Shown here: piece by piece, positions 53,609-64,000 of the stretch | Layout of the letters: each line of letters begins with the position of its first letter | Numbering within the stretch: the first letter of the stretch is position 1 | Position numbers and translations under genes: made by a program | Assembly (NCBI GenBank): GCA_963693305.1 | Contig: OY855903.1 | Span: 30,764,598-30,828,597 of the forward strand | DNA length: 64,000 nt | Source: Meandrina meandrites | Taxonomy: Eukaryota; Cnidaria; Anthozoa; Scleractinia; Meandrinidae | Direction of reading: 5' to 3' | The notes under the pieces: model-generated | The model's input: only the letters and a program-made list of their open reading frames with translations | What the model was told of the DNA's origin: nothing | Databases searched by the model: none

Positions 53609-55772
53609 ATGAAGAGAGCAAGACGGAAAAGCCCAGCTCTCAAGTTTGGGAGTTGGAATGTTCGAACGATGATGACTGGCTTGAACATGGACATACGAGA
53701 TATTGATGGCCCACGCAAAACTGCTGTGATAAGCAGTGAACTAGCAAGACTCAATGTCGACATTGCAGCTTTGCAAGAAACACGTTTAGCAGACTACGGC
53801 AGTCTCAGAAAGAAGGAGTACACATTCTTCTGGCAGGGCAAGAGCAAAGAGGATCGCAGGGAGCAAGGAGTTGGCTTTGCAATCAAGAACAGGCTCCTTC
53901 CAGTGGTGGAACCTGGCGACTATAAGTCAGAGCAAGTTATGCACATTAAGCTCAATACTGTAACAGGAACAATCCACCTTATATCTGCTTACGCTCCTAC
54001 CCTGACTTCCAGTAGTGAGATCAAAGATGCTTTTTACAGTGAGCTTGAAGACTCCATCAAAAGACTGCCAAAAAACTACTCCCTGATAATTCTTGGTGAT
54101 TTCAATGCTTGAGTAGGGGACGACCAAGGGTCATGGCCCATCAGCCTCGGGCATGCAGGTGACGGCAAGTGCAATGAAAATGGTCAGCGGCTCCTCGAGC
54201 TCTGCACACACTATCAGCTCTGCATTACTAATACATTCTTTGCAGTCAAGAAGCAGCACAGTGTATCCTGGATGCACCCAAGATCCAAGCATTGGCACCA
54301 GCTGGACCTTATTATCACTCGCCGTGAGCACCTACACACTATTCGCACAACCTGTATGTTTCACAGTGCTGACTGTGATTCCGACAACTCCTTGGTCATC
54401 ACCAAGGTCGCCTTCCGTGCCAAGAAACTTTATCATGTTAAGAACCACACTAAGTTCCTTATTAATGCAGCCGCCACTTCCATCCCAGAGAAAGCTGCAA
54501 AATTCCAAGATCTGCTTAACAGCAAACTGAGAGAATGTTCTGATCTAGAGGCAAAAGAATGCTGGGACCAGATCAGAGACACCACTCTCGCTGCTGCCAT
54601 CCAAGCATTTGGCAAGACGAAAACCAAGAGCCAGGATTGGTTTGACACAAACATTGTCACTCTGCAGCTGCTGATAGAAGCCAAGAGGGATCTGCTGCTG
54701 GAACACCGGAAGAATCCATCACCTGAAACCCTTGCTGCCCTAAGGCTGGCCAGGAGTCACGCTAAGGAAGAGTGCACTAGGTGTGCCAACAAATTTTGGC
54801 TGGATCTTTGCTCCACCATCCAGGTTGCCGCTGACACTGGCAACATCCGAGCCATGTTTGAAGGAATTAAGAAAGCTATAGGTCCAACTCTAACCAAATG
54901 TGCCCCACAACTCTAACCATCAGCCTCAAAAAAACCAAAATCATGACTCAGGGTACCAACGCTTCCTCCTCTCTTTTCATCAAGGACTATGCACTTGAAA
55001 CGGTCAACCGCTTCATCTACCTTGGTTCTACTCTCACTAGCACCACCTCCCTTGACACAGAAATAGGAAAGAGGATTGGGCACGCAACATATCAAAGCTT
55101 TCACAATGTGTCTGGGAAAACCAGAAGCTCACTACTCCCACCAAAATAGCTGTATACAGAGCCTGCATCATCAGCACGCTCCTCTATGGTAGCGAGTCCT
55201 GGACAACATATGCAGCACAAGAAAAACACCTGAATGTGTTCCACCTGTGTTGCTTGCGGCGCATCCTCTCCATCTCCTGGCAGGACCACATTACGAACAG
55301 TGCTGTCTTAGAGAGAGCAGGCATCCCTTCCGTATATACCCTTCTTCGCCAAAGACGTCTGCGGTGGATTGGCCATGTACATCGAATGGATGAGGGCCGC
55401 ATTCCCAAGCAACTCTTGTATGGAGAACTAGCACAAGGAAAAAGACCGGTTGGACTACCCAAGCTCCGTTTCAAGGATGCGGTTAAGAGGGACATGCAGG
55501 CCATTGGTCTTCCAATCGATTTGTGGGAGACTCTTGCCTGTGACAGGAGTGTGTGGAAAACAAATTGTGCCAAAGCCCTACAAGAGGGAGAAAAGCTTCT
55601 GCACATCACAGTGGATACCAGGAGAGAACGTCAAAAGGCCAGGGCCCTTGCTCCACCCACTAATTCCACCTATGTCTGTGGTTCTTGTCACCGCATCTGC
55701 CGATCAAGAATTGGACTCCAAAGCCATCTCAGAAAATGTTTAAGGAAATGTACAATTACGAACTCGCGCTAA
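53609..55772 (+). mobile_element. RTE/Proto2-type LINE with deleted reverse transcriptase core
   Basis: The endonuclease is at 53609-54500 (FGSWNVRTMM, ALQETRLADYG, LILGDFNA). TGA at 54110 follows directly, where DFNARVGDD is the family pattern, consistent with CGA to TGA. The final endonuclease Asp-His pair reads CDSDNSLV, with Asn for His. After a helical linker to 54900 the frame jumps straight to post-RT sequence (ISLKKTKIMTQG), so the RT catalytic core is missing. C-terminal part (55150-55772, another frame): LRRILSISWQDHITNSAVLE, LRQRRLRWIGHVHRMDEGRI, and a zinc finger CGSCHRICRSRIGLQSHLRKC-type ending. In databases such copies are often labelled craniofacial development protein 2-like. 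Confidence 0.8.
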
Positions 55773-56073
55773 AATTATGGACGAGAATGTCCAATAATGC
55801 CAATACTAGAGGGGGGCTGGGTAATGTGTGAAAGACTTTCAATATAATTTTGCCAACCCCCCCCCCCCCATGTGCTAATAAATGAAAGCCCCCTTATTAT
55901 TAATTTTTATACACTGTTGTTTTACAACATCTAGTTACATAAATAGTGAACTAAAGTATTTAATTATTTTTTAAATGGACATTTTAGCTCATACATTACT
56001 GGCAAACAAGTGTCAGGGCTGAAGCTTTTCTTCAACATGGGTATTAACATGGACATTTTTTTTTTACATTTAG
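55773..56073. other. Non-coding stretch before the HECT gene exons
   Basis: It contains a run of 13 C at 55857-55869 and AT-rich sequence. No exon was recognised. The missing upstream exons of the HECT gene, if any, lie beyond the LINE cluster. Confidence 0.45.
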
Positions 56074-56249
56074 CTTCCAGTTTGTTAAGAGCATGGGCTC
56101 TAGTATTCTACTAATAAAGTTGCAAAAAGGTCAGGAACTAAATGCCAAAGCCCTAAAACATGTAACTGGCACAAGCCCCATCTACATAAGAACACTGGAG
56201 GAGATTAATGCTGGAGAAGACGTGAGAATGAACATCATCATCACTGTCA

Positions 56250-56345
56250 AAATAATAATAATAATAATAATAATAACAATAATAATATTGTTATTATTAT
56301 ATTATTATTATTATTGTTGTTATTATTATTATTATTACTTTTATT
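56250..56345. repeat. (AAT)n/(ATT)n microsatellite
   Basis: About 10 AAT units are followed directly by about 18 interrupted ATT units, forming a self-complementary patch in the first HECT intron. Confidence 0.9.
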
Positions 56346-56348
56346 ATA

Positions 56349-56541
56349 TTGTGTTCCAGAAAATGTCCACACCGCCATCCCCACAGAAGGTTTTGTGGTT
56401 TAAATCCCCCCCACCCTTTCGGAAATTCCAGTTTAGCCTCATAGCTTCATTTAAAAATTCTGGCTTATGAGACCCCCTACCGGCTTGAAATTTCCACTGA
56501 CCTTCTTTGGGGAGGGTATGGATATTTTCTGGAACGACACA
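56349..56541. mobile_element. Small MITE in HECT intron 1
   Basis: The left arm GTTCCAGAAAATGTCCACAC then CGCCATCCCCACAGAAGG is mirrored on the right by CCTTCTTTGGGGAGGGTATG then GATATTTTCTGGAAC. The total is about 193 bp. No target duplication was confirmed. Confidence 0.65.
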
Positions 56542-59511
56542 TTGACATAATGGTTTTCAATAAACCTTGGGGCTTGTTTCCAATTAAGTATCAGTCTCTG
56601 GGATTTTGGGAGGAGGGGTGTCCAGGTGGACATCTGGGTTTTTGCTGCTACTTTTTATTTCTGTTGAAAATGACCTCAATTAATGGCATAAAATGACATT
56701 CACATTTTGTAAAATAAGGAATAAAGTCCTTTAGAAGTTGTACATTTTGTTACTTTAGAACCTTTGTAATGAGGTTATATTTGTTCCCGGACATCTTCTC
56801 AATCCATTGACTGACTGTTTTCAATGTTAATTTAGTATTTGTTGTAGCATTGCCTACAGTTGCAAGGTACCACTAATTGTATAAATTGCAAACATTAATT
56901 ACATCCTGTTGAAAATATGTTATCTTTTTATTTCCAGTTTGAATCAAACCTTGACGATGTGATAGATGATCCTGAGCCACGGCATAGTCTAGACATAAGA
57001 CAGTTTGTCACAAACTACTCAGCAGCTAGTACACCAGTCAACACTGCCGCATTGAGTACACCAGTCAATGCTGCCACAGATACTATACCAGTCAACTCTG
57101 CCACATGTAATGTAGTAGCCAACACTGCCTCGTGCAGTAGCCAATCCAATACAGCAACTTCTAACACACCACCCACTACGGCCACAAGCAGTGTATCAGC
57201 TTCAAATAGCAGTAGAGTTCTTCCACAGTTTGTGAGAGACCAGCTTGCAACAATGTTCCCAGAAACCAGTCCAGCCACTATAGCTAATGCTGTATCACAG
57301 ACTTCAGATGTGGCTGAAGCCATTAACTTGTTACTGTCGAGTGGAAGAGGAGGTACTTATGTTTAGATAGATACAAAAAGTACTTCAGGTGAGGGATGGG
57401 TTGAGGTTTTTTAGTCTGATAGCTGAATAGCAACTAAGACTGTGATATTTCCTTTTGAAAACATCAATGTTTTTATGCTTGAAAATAAATCAATAAATTT
57501 TATGCTTTTGTTTTATCAGCAGTTAGGCGTAATGATTCACGTGATGACTTGCCATTAGCAACCTTCAGAACGGAACCTCGACAGGCCTTAGCCAGGCATA
57601 TGCAGAGGTATACTTTGTGGCCAAGCCAAAACCTGTTTGTGGACCGACAGTCAAACACAATCATCCGAGATTTGTTTAAAAAGTTTAAGAGAGGAGAAAT
57701 TGATGTGAGGAAGACACCTGATGTCACCTTTATAGGTCAAGAGGGGATTGATGCTAATGGCCTCACAAAGGAATTCTGTCATCTTGTAATGAATGCCCTG
57801 AAGAATGGCAAAGGTGGCTATATACTTTTTGAGGGGAAGCAAGATCATCTTGTTCCCATTATATGTGAAGAGTACAACCAAAGTGGATACTTCCGTTACG
57901 TCGGTATGCTGATTGCCATGAGTGTATTACATGGTGGATGTGGGTTTCTTGGTCTCTCACGAGCCCTCTCAAGTTACACGGTTAGTGATGACATCGTAAC
58001 TGCCAGTGCTGATTTGACCATTGACGATGTGCCAGACTATTCAGTGCAAGAGGCTTTAACCCAGGTAAGATTGGAAATTAAAGAGACTATCACACAAAAC
58101 AAACTGCCAGTTTAGGGAGTTTTCAATAAACAATGCAATACATGAAATTAAACAATTGAAGCTTGTTGACAAATAAAGATGAAGTTTAAAATGTCAAGCA
58201 AGTTGAAAGAAATATTTTCAACGTCCTCTCTACTTGCATTATTGGTTTGCAAATTTGGTAACATTAAAATAATGTTTCAGCTTGGTGTATTAATTTCAGT
58301 GATAAATGTTTTTCAATTTGTTTTCAGATGAGTGAGGCCAATTCAGAAGAAGAACTTGCAGACATTGGGAGCCGCTATGATGTTTCCATGCTCTTATACC
58401 ATGCTGGGTTTGGCAACGAACAACTGTCACCCAGCAACAAGTCCAAGGCCATCCAGTGCATTATGCAACATCAAGTGTTCCTGTCACGACGTGATGCCAT
58501 AACAGAGCACAAGTCTGGCCTAGATAGTATCAACCTGCTAGATTTGCTTCTGGCAAATAGTGGCTGCCTTCCATTAGTGTTTCCCTTAAGCCATGAGGTC
58601 TAATTTGATGCAAGTGATTTAATGGCTGCTATTGATACAGAGAGCCTCATCCTTGTTTCTGACAAGGAGAAGGAAGTCTTCCAGTGGTTCTGCCAGTACT
58701 TGAAAGTTTTAGGTTTGTCATCTTACATTGCATTGACACCTAAATGTTGAGTGAAGTTGTAAGTCCCAATAATTACCAGCAACTATTCTCTTTTGGTCAA
58801 AGTTACACTGTAACAACTAATCTTGGTGAATATTCTTTGAGATGAAGTCAAGGAGGATAGATTGTAATTGCAAATTTCAACTTAGCCTAAGATAATATCA
58901 AGAACTGCTTTAATTTAGAACAGATTTACAGCCACCGAGTTAAGTGTAGATAAGTGGCATAATTAAATAATAAATTGTGACATAATTGAATTCTATTACT
59001 ATTTTTTTATATAGAAAAGCATATCGAAGGACCAGACCAAGGTGCTAGACAGCTTTGTGTAAACCTGCCAAAACTGGGAGATCTTGTTCAGTTTATGTGT
59101 GGTAGTCTATACCTGCCCACAGATGATTTCATCAAAGTAAAGTTTACTGCCTCTACCCTTCCAGATCCAGAGGCATGCTTTTCAACAATCAAACTACCCC
59201 TGTCAAATAGTGATTATCGTTCATTTGAGACAGCTATGAATATTGCTGTTAACTGTCAGCACACAGGTTATGGCCGTGGGTAGACAAAACCTTACGACTG
59301 GACTGAGTATCAGTACCATGTTATTACAAATTCCATTGCATACAGTGAACTTCAACATTGTGTAACTTTGCATGGTTCTGTAATCTTATCAATATTCCCA
59401 TTTTTCTTTGAAATTGTTATTGTTAAGTTTATAAGTGTTTCAGTTGCCTTTTGGAGTGCTGACAAATCAAGAAAAAGACAGGCTACAATGTTTTACAGAT
59501 GCAGTTGATTA

Positions 59512-59517
59512 AATAAA
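59512..59517 (+). terminator. Polyadenylation signal AATAAA of the HECT gene
   Basis: AATAAA lies about 230 bases after the HECT stop codon at 59281-59283, a normal distance for a 3' UTR. Confidence 0.5.
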
Positions 59518-59519
59518 GG

Positions 59520-60433
59520 ACACCTTTTAAATAATGCTGAAGTGTGGACAAAGTGCTATTGAAAGAATGCAAGGTAACTCTGTTTGTAAAAAAAAAACTA
59601 TTGCAACCCAACAGTCAAGGTAAAGTGTGCCTGATAGAGGGGGTGATGGCTAAATGTATACGAATGTCAGCAGGAATGCCACTCATTGAACAACAAAATT
59701 GCCTGAATTTTAATAAACCTCAAAAGAATAATTATGTAATAGAGGTACAGAGGTGTCATTTCTCCAGAAAGGTAATTATACTCCTCCACTCCTCTCTCTG
59801 AAACTGAAGGAAGAGGACAATTGAGCTTTCTGAAACTTTTAAAATCAACTCTTCCTAGTGGCATTTCATTTGAAAAATGATTGGTTACTCATCAGTCAAT
59901 GATTTAACAATATACTACACTCATAAGGGGGGGGGGGGGGGGGGTGTCCCATAAAATAAATTTCAGATAGGAGTATGCCGCAAGGGTTTATCTCTATTTA
60001 AGGATAAAGAAAATGGAAATTGGTACCCTTTTTAAGGCCTAAACCCAAAAAATGACACCCTATTTAAGGGGAGGAGAAGCGTTGCATCACAACTCAAATA
60101 GCCCCTAACTGCGCCGCCAAAGCTCAAATTTTTATAAAATTACTAATAAATGAGCAAATAGTTCACTTTCAACAGACCATTTTCTTCTTCGTTTACCTGG
60201 GCGTTTCTTTTTGCTGATAGAATTTAGATATGGGAGCGTATGGGGGCACCCCCCCCCCCCCCCAGGATAACGCACAATGCTATCCGAAGACTGAGGCTAA
60301 GACGTCCTCTTTTTTTTCATACTTTTAACAAAGTCAGGTATTACATGTACAATGTAATGTATTCAAAGATGCCCAGTTACCTACATTCCAATGATATTTT
60401 TTCATTCTTTACACAAAGCATTAATGTCACTTC
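59520..60433. other. Intergenic stretch with G and C runs
   Basis: A run of 15 G (59929-59943) and a run of 16 C (60249-60264) bracket about 310 bp that contain CCTATTTAAGG and GATAAAGAAAATGGAAATTG but no coding-like frame. The opposite homopolymers could pair and may mark the borders of an unnamed repeat. Confidence 0.45.
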
Positions 60434-62356
60434 TTAATTCCTCTGATTAATAAAGGAATGTATGATTTCTAAGGCCATTAGGTAAGAGACAGTTCCATTG
60501 TGAGATTCACCTCTAAATTCATTAATTGTATTTTGAATGATTTGTAACTGGTCTGCACTCAAGTTCAAGGCTGACTGTTGAACTCTTACACTGTATTCCT
60601 CTGCTTGAGGAACAGAGCCTTCCTCGTCTATGCCATAGGTGGAATAGTCTCCAGAGGCACCCAATACATCTTGAACAGCAGTGTAGTTTGAATGTTGTAA
60701 AGTTGCCATACCACTTACCCACAACTGCTGAGAGGAAAAGTTTGCTTCAGTTGTTTTAACAACTTCAGTTTGCTTCAGTTGTTTGGAACAATCATCCTTT
60801 AAAAAGGATGATTGTTCCATTCGGCAGTAAATTCATCAAGGGCCTGATTAATTAAATCCAGATAAACAAGTTGCAAACAGTATAACTGTACCTCACTAGT
60901 AGAGCAAAAGAGACCATTTCTTTCGAGATACAAAAATATGTTGAGGAATCTGGAAACAACAATTCTATTGACATCCCTCCAAAGTCGTTCAATTCTCTGG
61001 TTATGGACCGAAGTACCAGTGATAATGCACCCACGATTAAGCCCTCTTGTCTGTAGCATGTATCTCCCAACTTCAAGATTTTCCATCCCTAGGTCACAAC
61101 GAACCCTAGAAGGTAAGTTATACTTTACAACTGCTTCCTGAAAGCAGTTTAAGACGGTTGTTGCTCTGTTGTTGGTTGATGCCCTGAGAAAAACAATAAG
61201 GTGCGAGAAACCATTTATACCTCCATAAGGCTCAATCAATTTATGATTACCATCAATATGCCTGAAAAAAAAAGCAAAGCAGAGGTCTATAAATAGAGAA
61301 CTTTATACAAAAGTAGATGAGTAGCACTGGAACATACATTTCCAAGTACCCATTTCACTTTGAAAAAGAGTGATGGCCTGGGCCGAGAGTATCACCACAG
61401 GCCTTTATAGGGTTATTTGAGGGGAATATACTTGCAGGTTTTATTCTACAGTTTAGCCTTCCTGGAGCTTGATATTGTTTTATCAACAGAAATGCGTGCT
61501 GGATGCTGCCTTTTGTTCAACACCCCACCCCCTCCCCTAATCGCCAACACAATAATGTACTTCGGATCTACTGTACACCCCTTATTCAGTGTACGAAAAT
61601 CTTTCTGCAAAATGGCATGATAGCTTACTAGAGGGCGTTTGGACATGGGACACTGTAGCTTCTACGTATTATCCTCCTTGCGTCTCTCAGGGTGGTTGTA
61701 ACTGGATCTACCCTATGTAGAGAGTGAAGTCCACCAATCCTCTGAACTGCCAGCCCGCGTTGTCTCAGTGATCCTTGCACCATTCTCAGGCCTGCTGACG
61801 GAGTTACTTCCTGTACTTGCCTAACTATGTTATCGAGCTCGGTATCTGATATGTTTGAAAATTCTCTTCCAGTGACATGCATATCAAATTCCTGTCGTCG
61901 ACGCCGTAACGTCCTATCCAAAATAACGCGAGCAATGTTGGTCCATCGAAATCCACAATCTCTGTAGAGTGCATCTAATTGTTCCCAATGTATTGCGAAC
62001 CGAGGATGCCCCGGTGAATCGGATTGTTCATGGTCAAGAACTGAACTTTGAAAATCATTCTCATCGTCTTCATCCCAAACGACAAAGCATCATTGGTGAA
62101 AATGAGCTCTTAGAACAGTTGTTCAGCTGAGCAGTTGGTTTAACTGAGCTATGCAGGTCTGTTGGGATTCTACTTGCCCATACACCTCACGAAAACGGTT
62201 AATCAATGTAGACAGAGTGCGCTCGTGTTTTTCTAATCGCGGAACCAAAAATTCTGAAGTATCACAAGAAGCTGAATCAAACTGTTCTTCCGAACTTTCT
62301 ATCAGCCTTCCCAAGGAGAGGGAAAATTCTTCAAAGTTTAGAAGCCATCGTGCCAT
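60434..62356 (-). pseudogene. Integrase-core (DD34E) transposase-type gene relic
   Basis: Exon 1 (62356-61629, minus) opens MARWLLNFEEFSLSLGRLIE, continues through WEQLDALYRDCGFRWTNIAR, LDRTLRRRRQEFDMHVTG and TPSAGLRMVQGSLRQRGLAV (helix-turn-helix), then HRVDPV and RRSYSVPCPNAL, and ends at CTCTA|GTAAGC. Exon 2 starts at 61261 after TTTTTTTCAG with [20 protein letters not shown]. Catalytic candidates: Asp in HIDGNH, Asp in VRCDLGMEN, Glu in NQRIERLW, with 34 residues between the last two. Stops: TGA 62125, TGA 62092 and TAG created across the splice junction where the family has Trp. After WNNHP (60800) a perfect 16-bp palindrome and a small tandem duplication shift the frame; similarity resumes with SSQQLWVSGMATLQ and ends at 60434. 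Related to eukaryotic IS3-like/integrase elements; it may be a transposon copy or a former host gene. Confidence 0.6.
60785..60818. repeat. Perfect 16-bp palindrome inside the integrase relic
   Basis: GGAACAATCATCCTTT and AAAGGATGATTGTTCC flank a two-base AA loop. The palindrome starts inside the codons for EWNNHPF, so one arm is original coding sequence and the other is probably a template-switch copy. Beside it AACAACTGAAGCAAACT-type sequence is duplicated (60745-60785). Confidence 0.7.
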
Positions 62357-63933
62357 TTTTTACCTTTGAACGAGCGTAACCTGGATCCTACTTCCTGTGA
62401 TTCCCAATACGGACATAGTCCCTTACATCCAGTTAAGGTGCTTGCCAGTTAATCAATTTCCACTTCCTCTGGATTCGTTTTTTTTTAATGTTAATTTTTC
62501 CGCTTCACTGCACTTTCGTGCAAGTCTTATTTTTTTTCGAAATTTAAATAAAATTTTAAACACAAAACCATTTTTTTAATTTGTGTACTCCACAATTCTT
62601 TTTTTAAGTTAATTTTTATTTTGTCGACTCATTTTTTAATCTCACCTATTATTTCTATAAGGAAACACCTTTTTTGGGGGAGGCTATTTTTGTCCGCATC
62701 AAAACGCCATACAGCTGTTCAGTTCAGTTTATGGTGATTTTTGTTTCTAATGTTATACCTGCTTGACAACCACAATGAGGACATACACCAAGGAGCAAAC
62801 TGGTAGTTCTATACCATTTACATGTACCTCTGCTATATGCAACTTTACCATTTTAATATAAATCTTCCAGAAATTTATTGAAACTTAACATTTTGTAAAC
62901 TTAATCAATGGCATAATGCAGACATAAGCGCTAAAATTATCATTGTGTAATTGATAAAAAATTATTCTAACAAGAAATGTATTTCATACATGCAAAAAGA
63001 ATTAGTATTGAATGGCAATATTGCTTGTGTCGCATCAAACCATTGTCTACTTCATATAAAATAAAAAGAAATCCTATAAAGTATTTCATTTAAGCTTTCA
63101 AAAAGGTGAAACGTTCCTGAAATAAATATTATTATTAAGAACAGTAAATAATGTATGCTCACTATGTAACAAATTATTAAAACTACCAATAGTATATTGA
63201 AATTCCCCGGTTTTCACTGGTTAACAGGAAATGGTATATGAGCACATATAAAATTTAATACAAATATCATAGCCAGTACATGTCACCAATAACAGCCGAG
63301 AAGCTCAAATATTGCAATTCTTTTGGGCAATTTTAATCTTATACTCGTGGAATAATTGTCCCCATTATGAGATGCATTTCACCAATAGAATACCAATGGC
63401 TGGCCATTCATTCCATTGGTACCAGTCTTACCAATAGAACCACTGGACAAGTAAAATAAGCCCCTCCACATGACAAGGCAATGGAGACTATTTTCTAAAT
63501 CCCCTGGGCTCAAAGCTAATGACCAGCTGGTCGCACATGCGACTTGATTTTTTATTGTGCGCCTGAAAAATTGTTTGATCGCACCCGCGTGCCTAAAAAG
63601 CCGAAGTTCAGTGCGACTTAGTTAATCAGAGCTCCTTATGTACTCTGACTGGTTAGAAACAAAACAATCGTGTTAGAAACGAAAGTAACATGGAAATAAG
63701 AAAATCAGGTTCTAAGTAATAAAGTTACATAATTTTCCTTGCATCAGAGTGTGTTTTATTTGTTGTTTTCCCCGCCGAGCTTGACTTCTTCTCAGGCGAC
63801 GTTTCATCTACATTCCATCTTGCCCCAGACTCTTCTCGGGTTTGTAACAACTCCGCTGACATGTGCGAGTGAGGGCTACCGAAAACGCGTGCATTGATTG
63901 TCGAAGGTCAGCAAGAGTCAAACGCAGTCAAGC
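62357..63933. other. AT-rich intergenic stretch
   Basis: No gene recognised. The last 300 bases are richer in G and C and contain GCTCCTTATGTACTCTGACT and CCGCCGAGCTTGACTTCTTC; they are the probable promoter/5' UTR region for the candidate exon at 63934. No clear TATA box. Confidence 0.4.
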
Positions 63934-63974
63934 ATGTCTAAACAAACTGGGTTAAGAGGGTTTTTTACGTCAAG
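63934..63974 (+). CDS. Candidate first coding exon, runs off the window
   Basis: ATG at 63934 opens MSKQTGLRGFFTS, ending at TCAAG|GTAAGA, a strong donor. The length is 41 nt. From memory, many cnidarian hAT/BED-type and zinc-finger proteins begin MSK(Q/R)x..FF, so this may be the start of such a gene. With 13 residues nothing firmer can be said. Confidence 0.35.
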
Positions 63975-64000
63975 GTAAGAACAATTTCAAGTATTTCTAT

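Larger units (their letters stand above)
56074..59283 (+). pseudogene. CUE/HECT-type E3 ubiquitin ligase gene, 3' part, premature stop
   Basis: Five exons with matching phases: 56074-56221, 56938-57352, 57520-58064, 58328-58712, 59015-59283. Exon 2 has a Thr/Ala-rich linker with four PVN-type repeats (STPVN, STPVN, TIPVN) and then a CUE/UBA-like helix set (LPQFVRDQLATMFPETSPAT, AEAINLLLSS), which should bind ubiquitin. Exons 3-5 form the HECT fold: HMQRYTLWPSQNLFVDRQSN, TFIGQEGIDANGLTKEFCHL, and the C-lobe LPDPEACFSTIKLPLS with the catalytic Cys, ending NCQHTGYGRG and a stop. HECT ligases pass ubiquitin through that Cys to substrates. TAA at 58601 in exon 4 would cut off the C-lobe. Exon 1 (FVKSMGSSILLIKLQKGQEL) has no recognised domain. 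The gene continues upstream of the window part or is truncated by the LINE. Confidence 0.75.

Noticed and set aside
56222..56470. Ile/Leu/Tyr-rich continuation of the first HECT exon
   Set aside because: Translation of the AAT/ATT microsatellite after the GTGAGA splice donor; intronic.
57015..57323. 102-codon minus-strand frame opposite HECT exon 2
   Set aside because: Shadow of the low-complexity Thr/Ala repeat on the coding strand.

Overview
The window is eukaryotic and looks like the genome of an anthozoan cnidarian, most likely a stony coral. Introns have GT..AG borders and genes have TATA and AATAAA signals. The DNA is AT-rich and packed with transposons of types familiar from coral genomes: L1/Tx1-like LINEs, a short-LTR Gypsy element, tRNA-headed SINEs and fold-back MITEs. 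The species is an inference; nothing in the sequence names it. No bacterial operon, CRISPR array or virus is present.

Layout. 0-9 kb: a fold-back element, then a 3.7-kb decayed gene (1501-5244) encoding an unrecognised protein with four FP-x-LS-x2-WY repeats, an RNase-H/DDE-like middle, two SAP-like motifs and an SH3/Tudor-like C-terminus. Several MITEs, a 33-bp minisatellite and a possible tyrosine-recombinase-like fragment follow. 9.5-13.2 kb: a young TIR transposon with perfect 32-bp ends, a TA target duplication and an empty-site comparator inside the window. It carries a minisatellite and a two-exon gene with a TATA box. 15.3-22.3 kb: a 7-kb inverted-repeat-bounded block with T-rich arms, holding two SINEs with clear target duplications, a hAT-like element, a perfect hairpin and a possible last exon. 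23.4-26.6 kb: complex tandem repeats. 26.7-28.0 kb: a broken multi-exon gene with a RING-like cysteine/histidine cluster. 29.2-30.4 kb: a minisatellite.

30.6-55.8 kb is nearly continuous retrotransposon: a complete L1-like LINE with target duplication, a second L1-like LINE, a Gypsy element (5-bp TSD, 140-bp LTRs) split by a 645-bp TIR element and by a LINE tail, a third L1-like LINE split by a hAT-like and a TA-duplicating TIR element, and an RTE-type LINE with a deleted reverse-transcriptase core. Three inserted elements can be removed on paper together with one TSD copy and the host reading frame becomes continuous, which dates the insertions relative to their hosts.

56.0-59.3 kb: five exons of a CUE/HECT-type ubiquitin ligase gene on the + strand with one premature stop. 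60.4-62.4 kb: a minus-strand relic of an integrase-core (DD34E) transposase or domesticated gene. The window ends at a candidate first exon (63934-63974) running off the edge.

No host gene here is demonstrably intact and complete. Almost all nonsense codons seen can be explained by a single C>T or G>A transition, so most of the region reads as neutral decay of mobile and duplicated genes. The less explained material is the 1501-5244 family, the gene-carrying TIR element at 9534-13198, and the two integrase-like loci (40847-41491 and 60434-62356).
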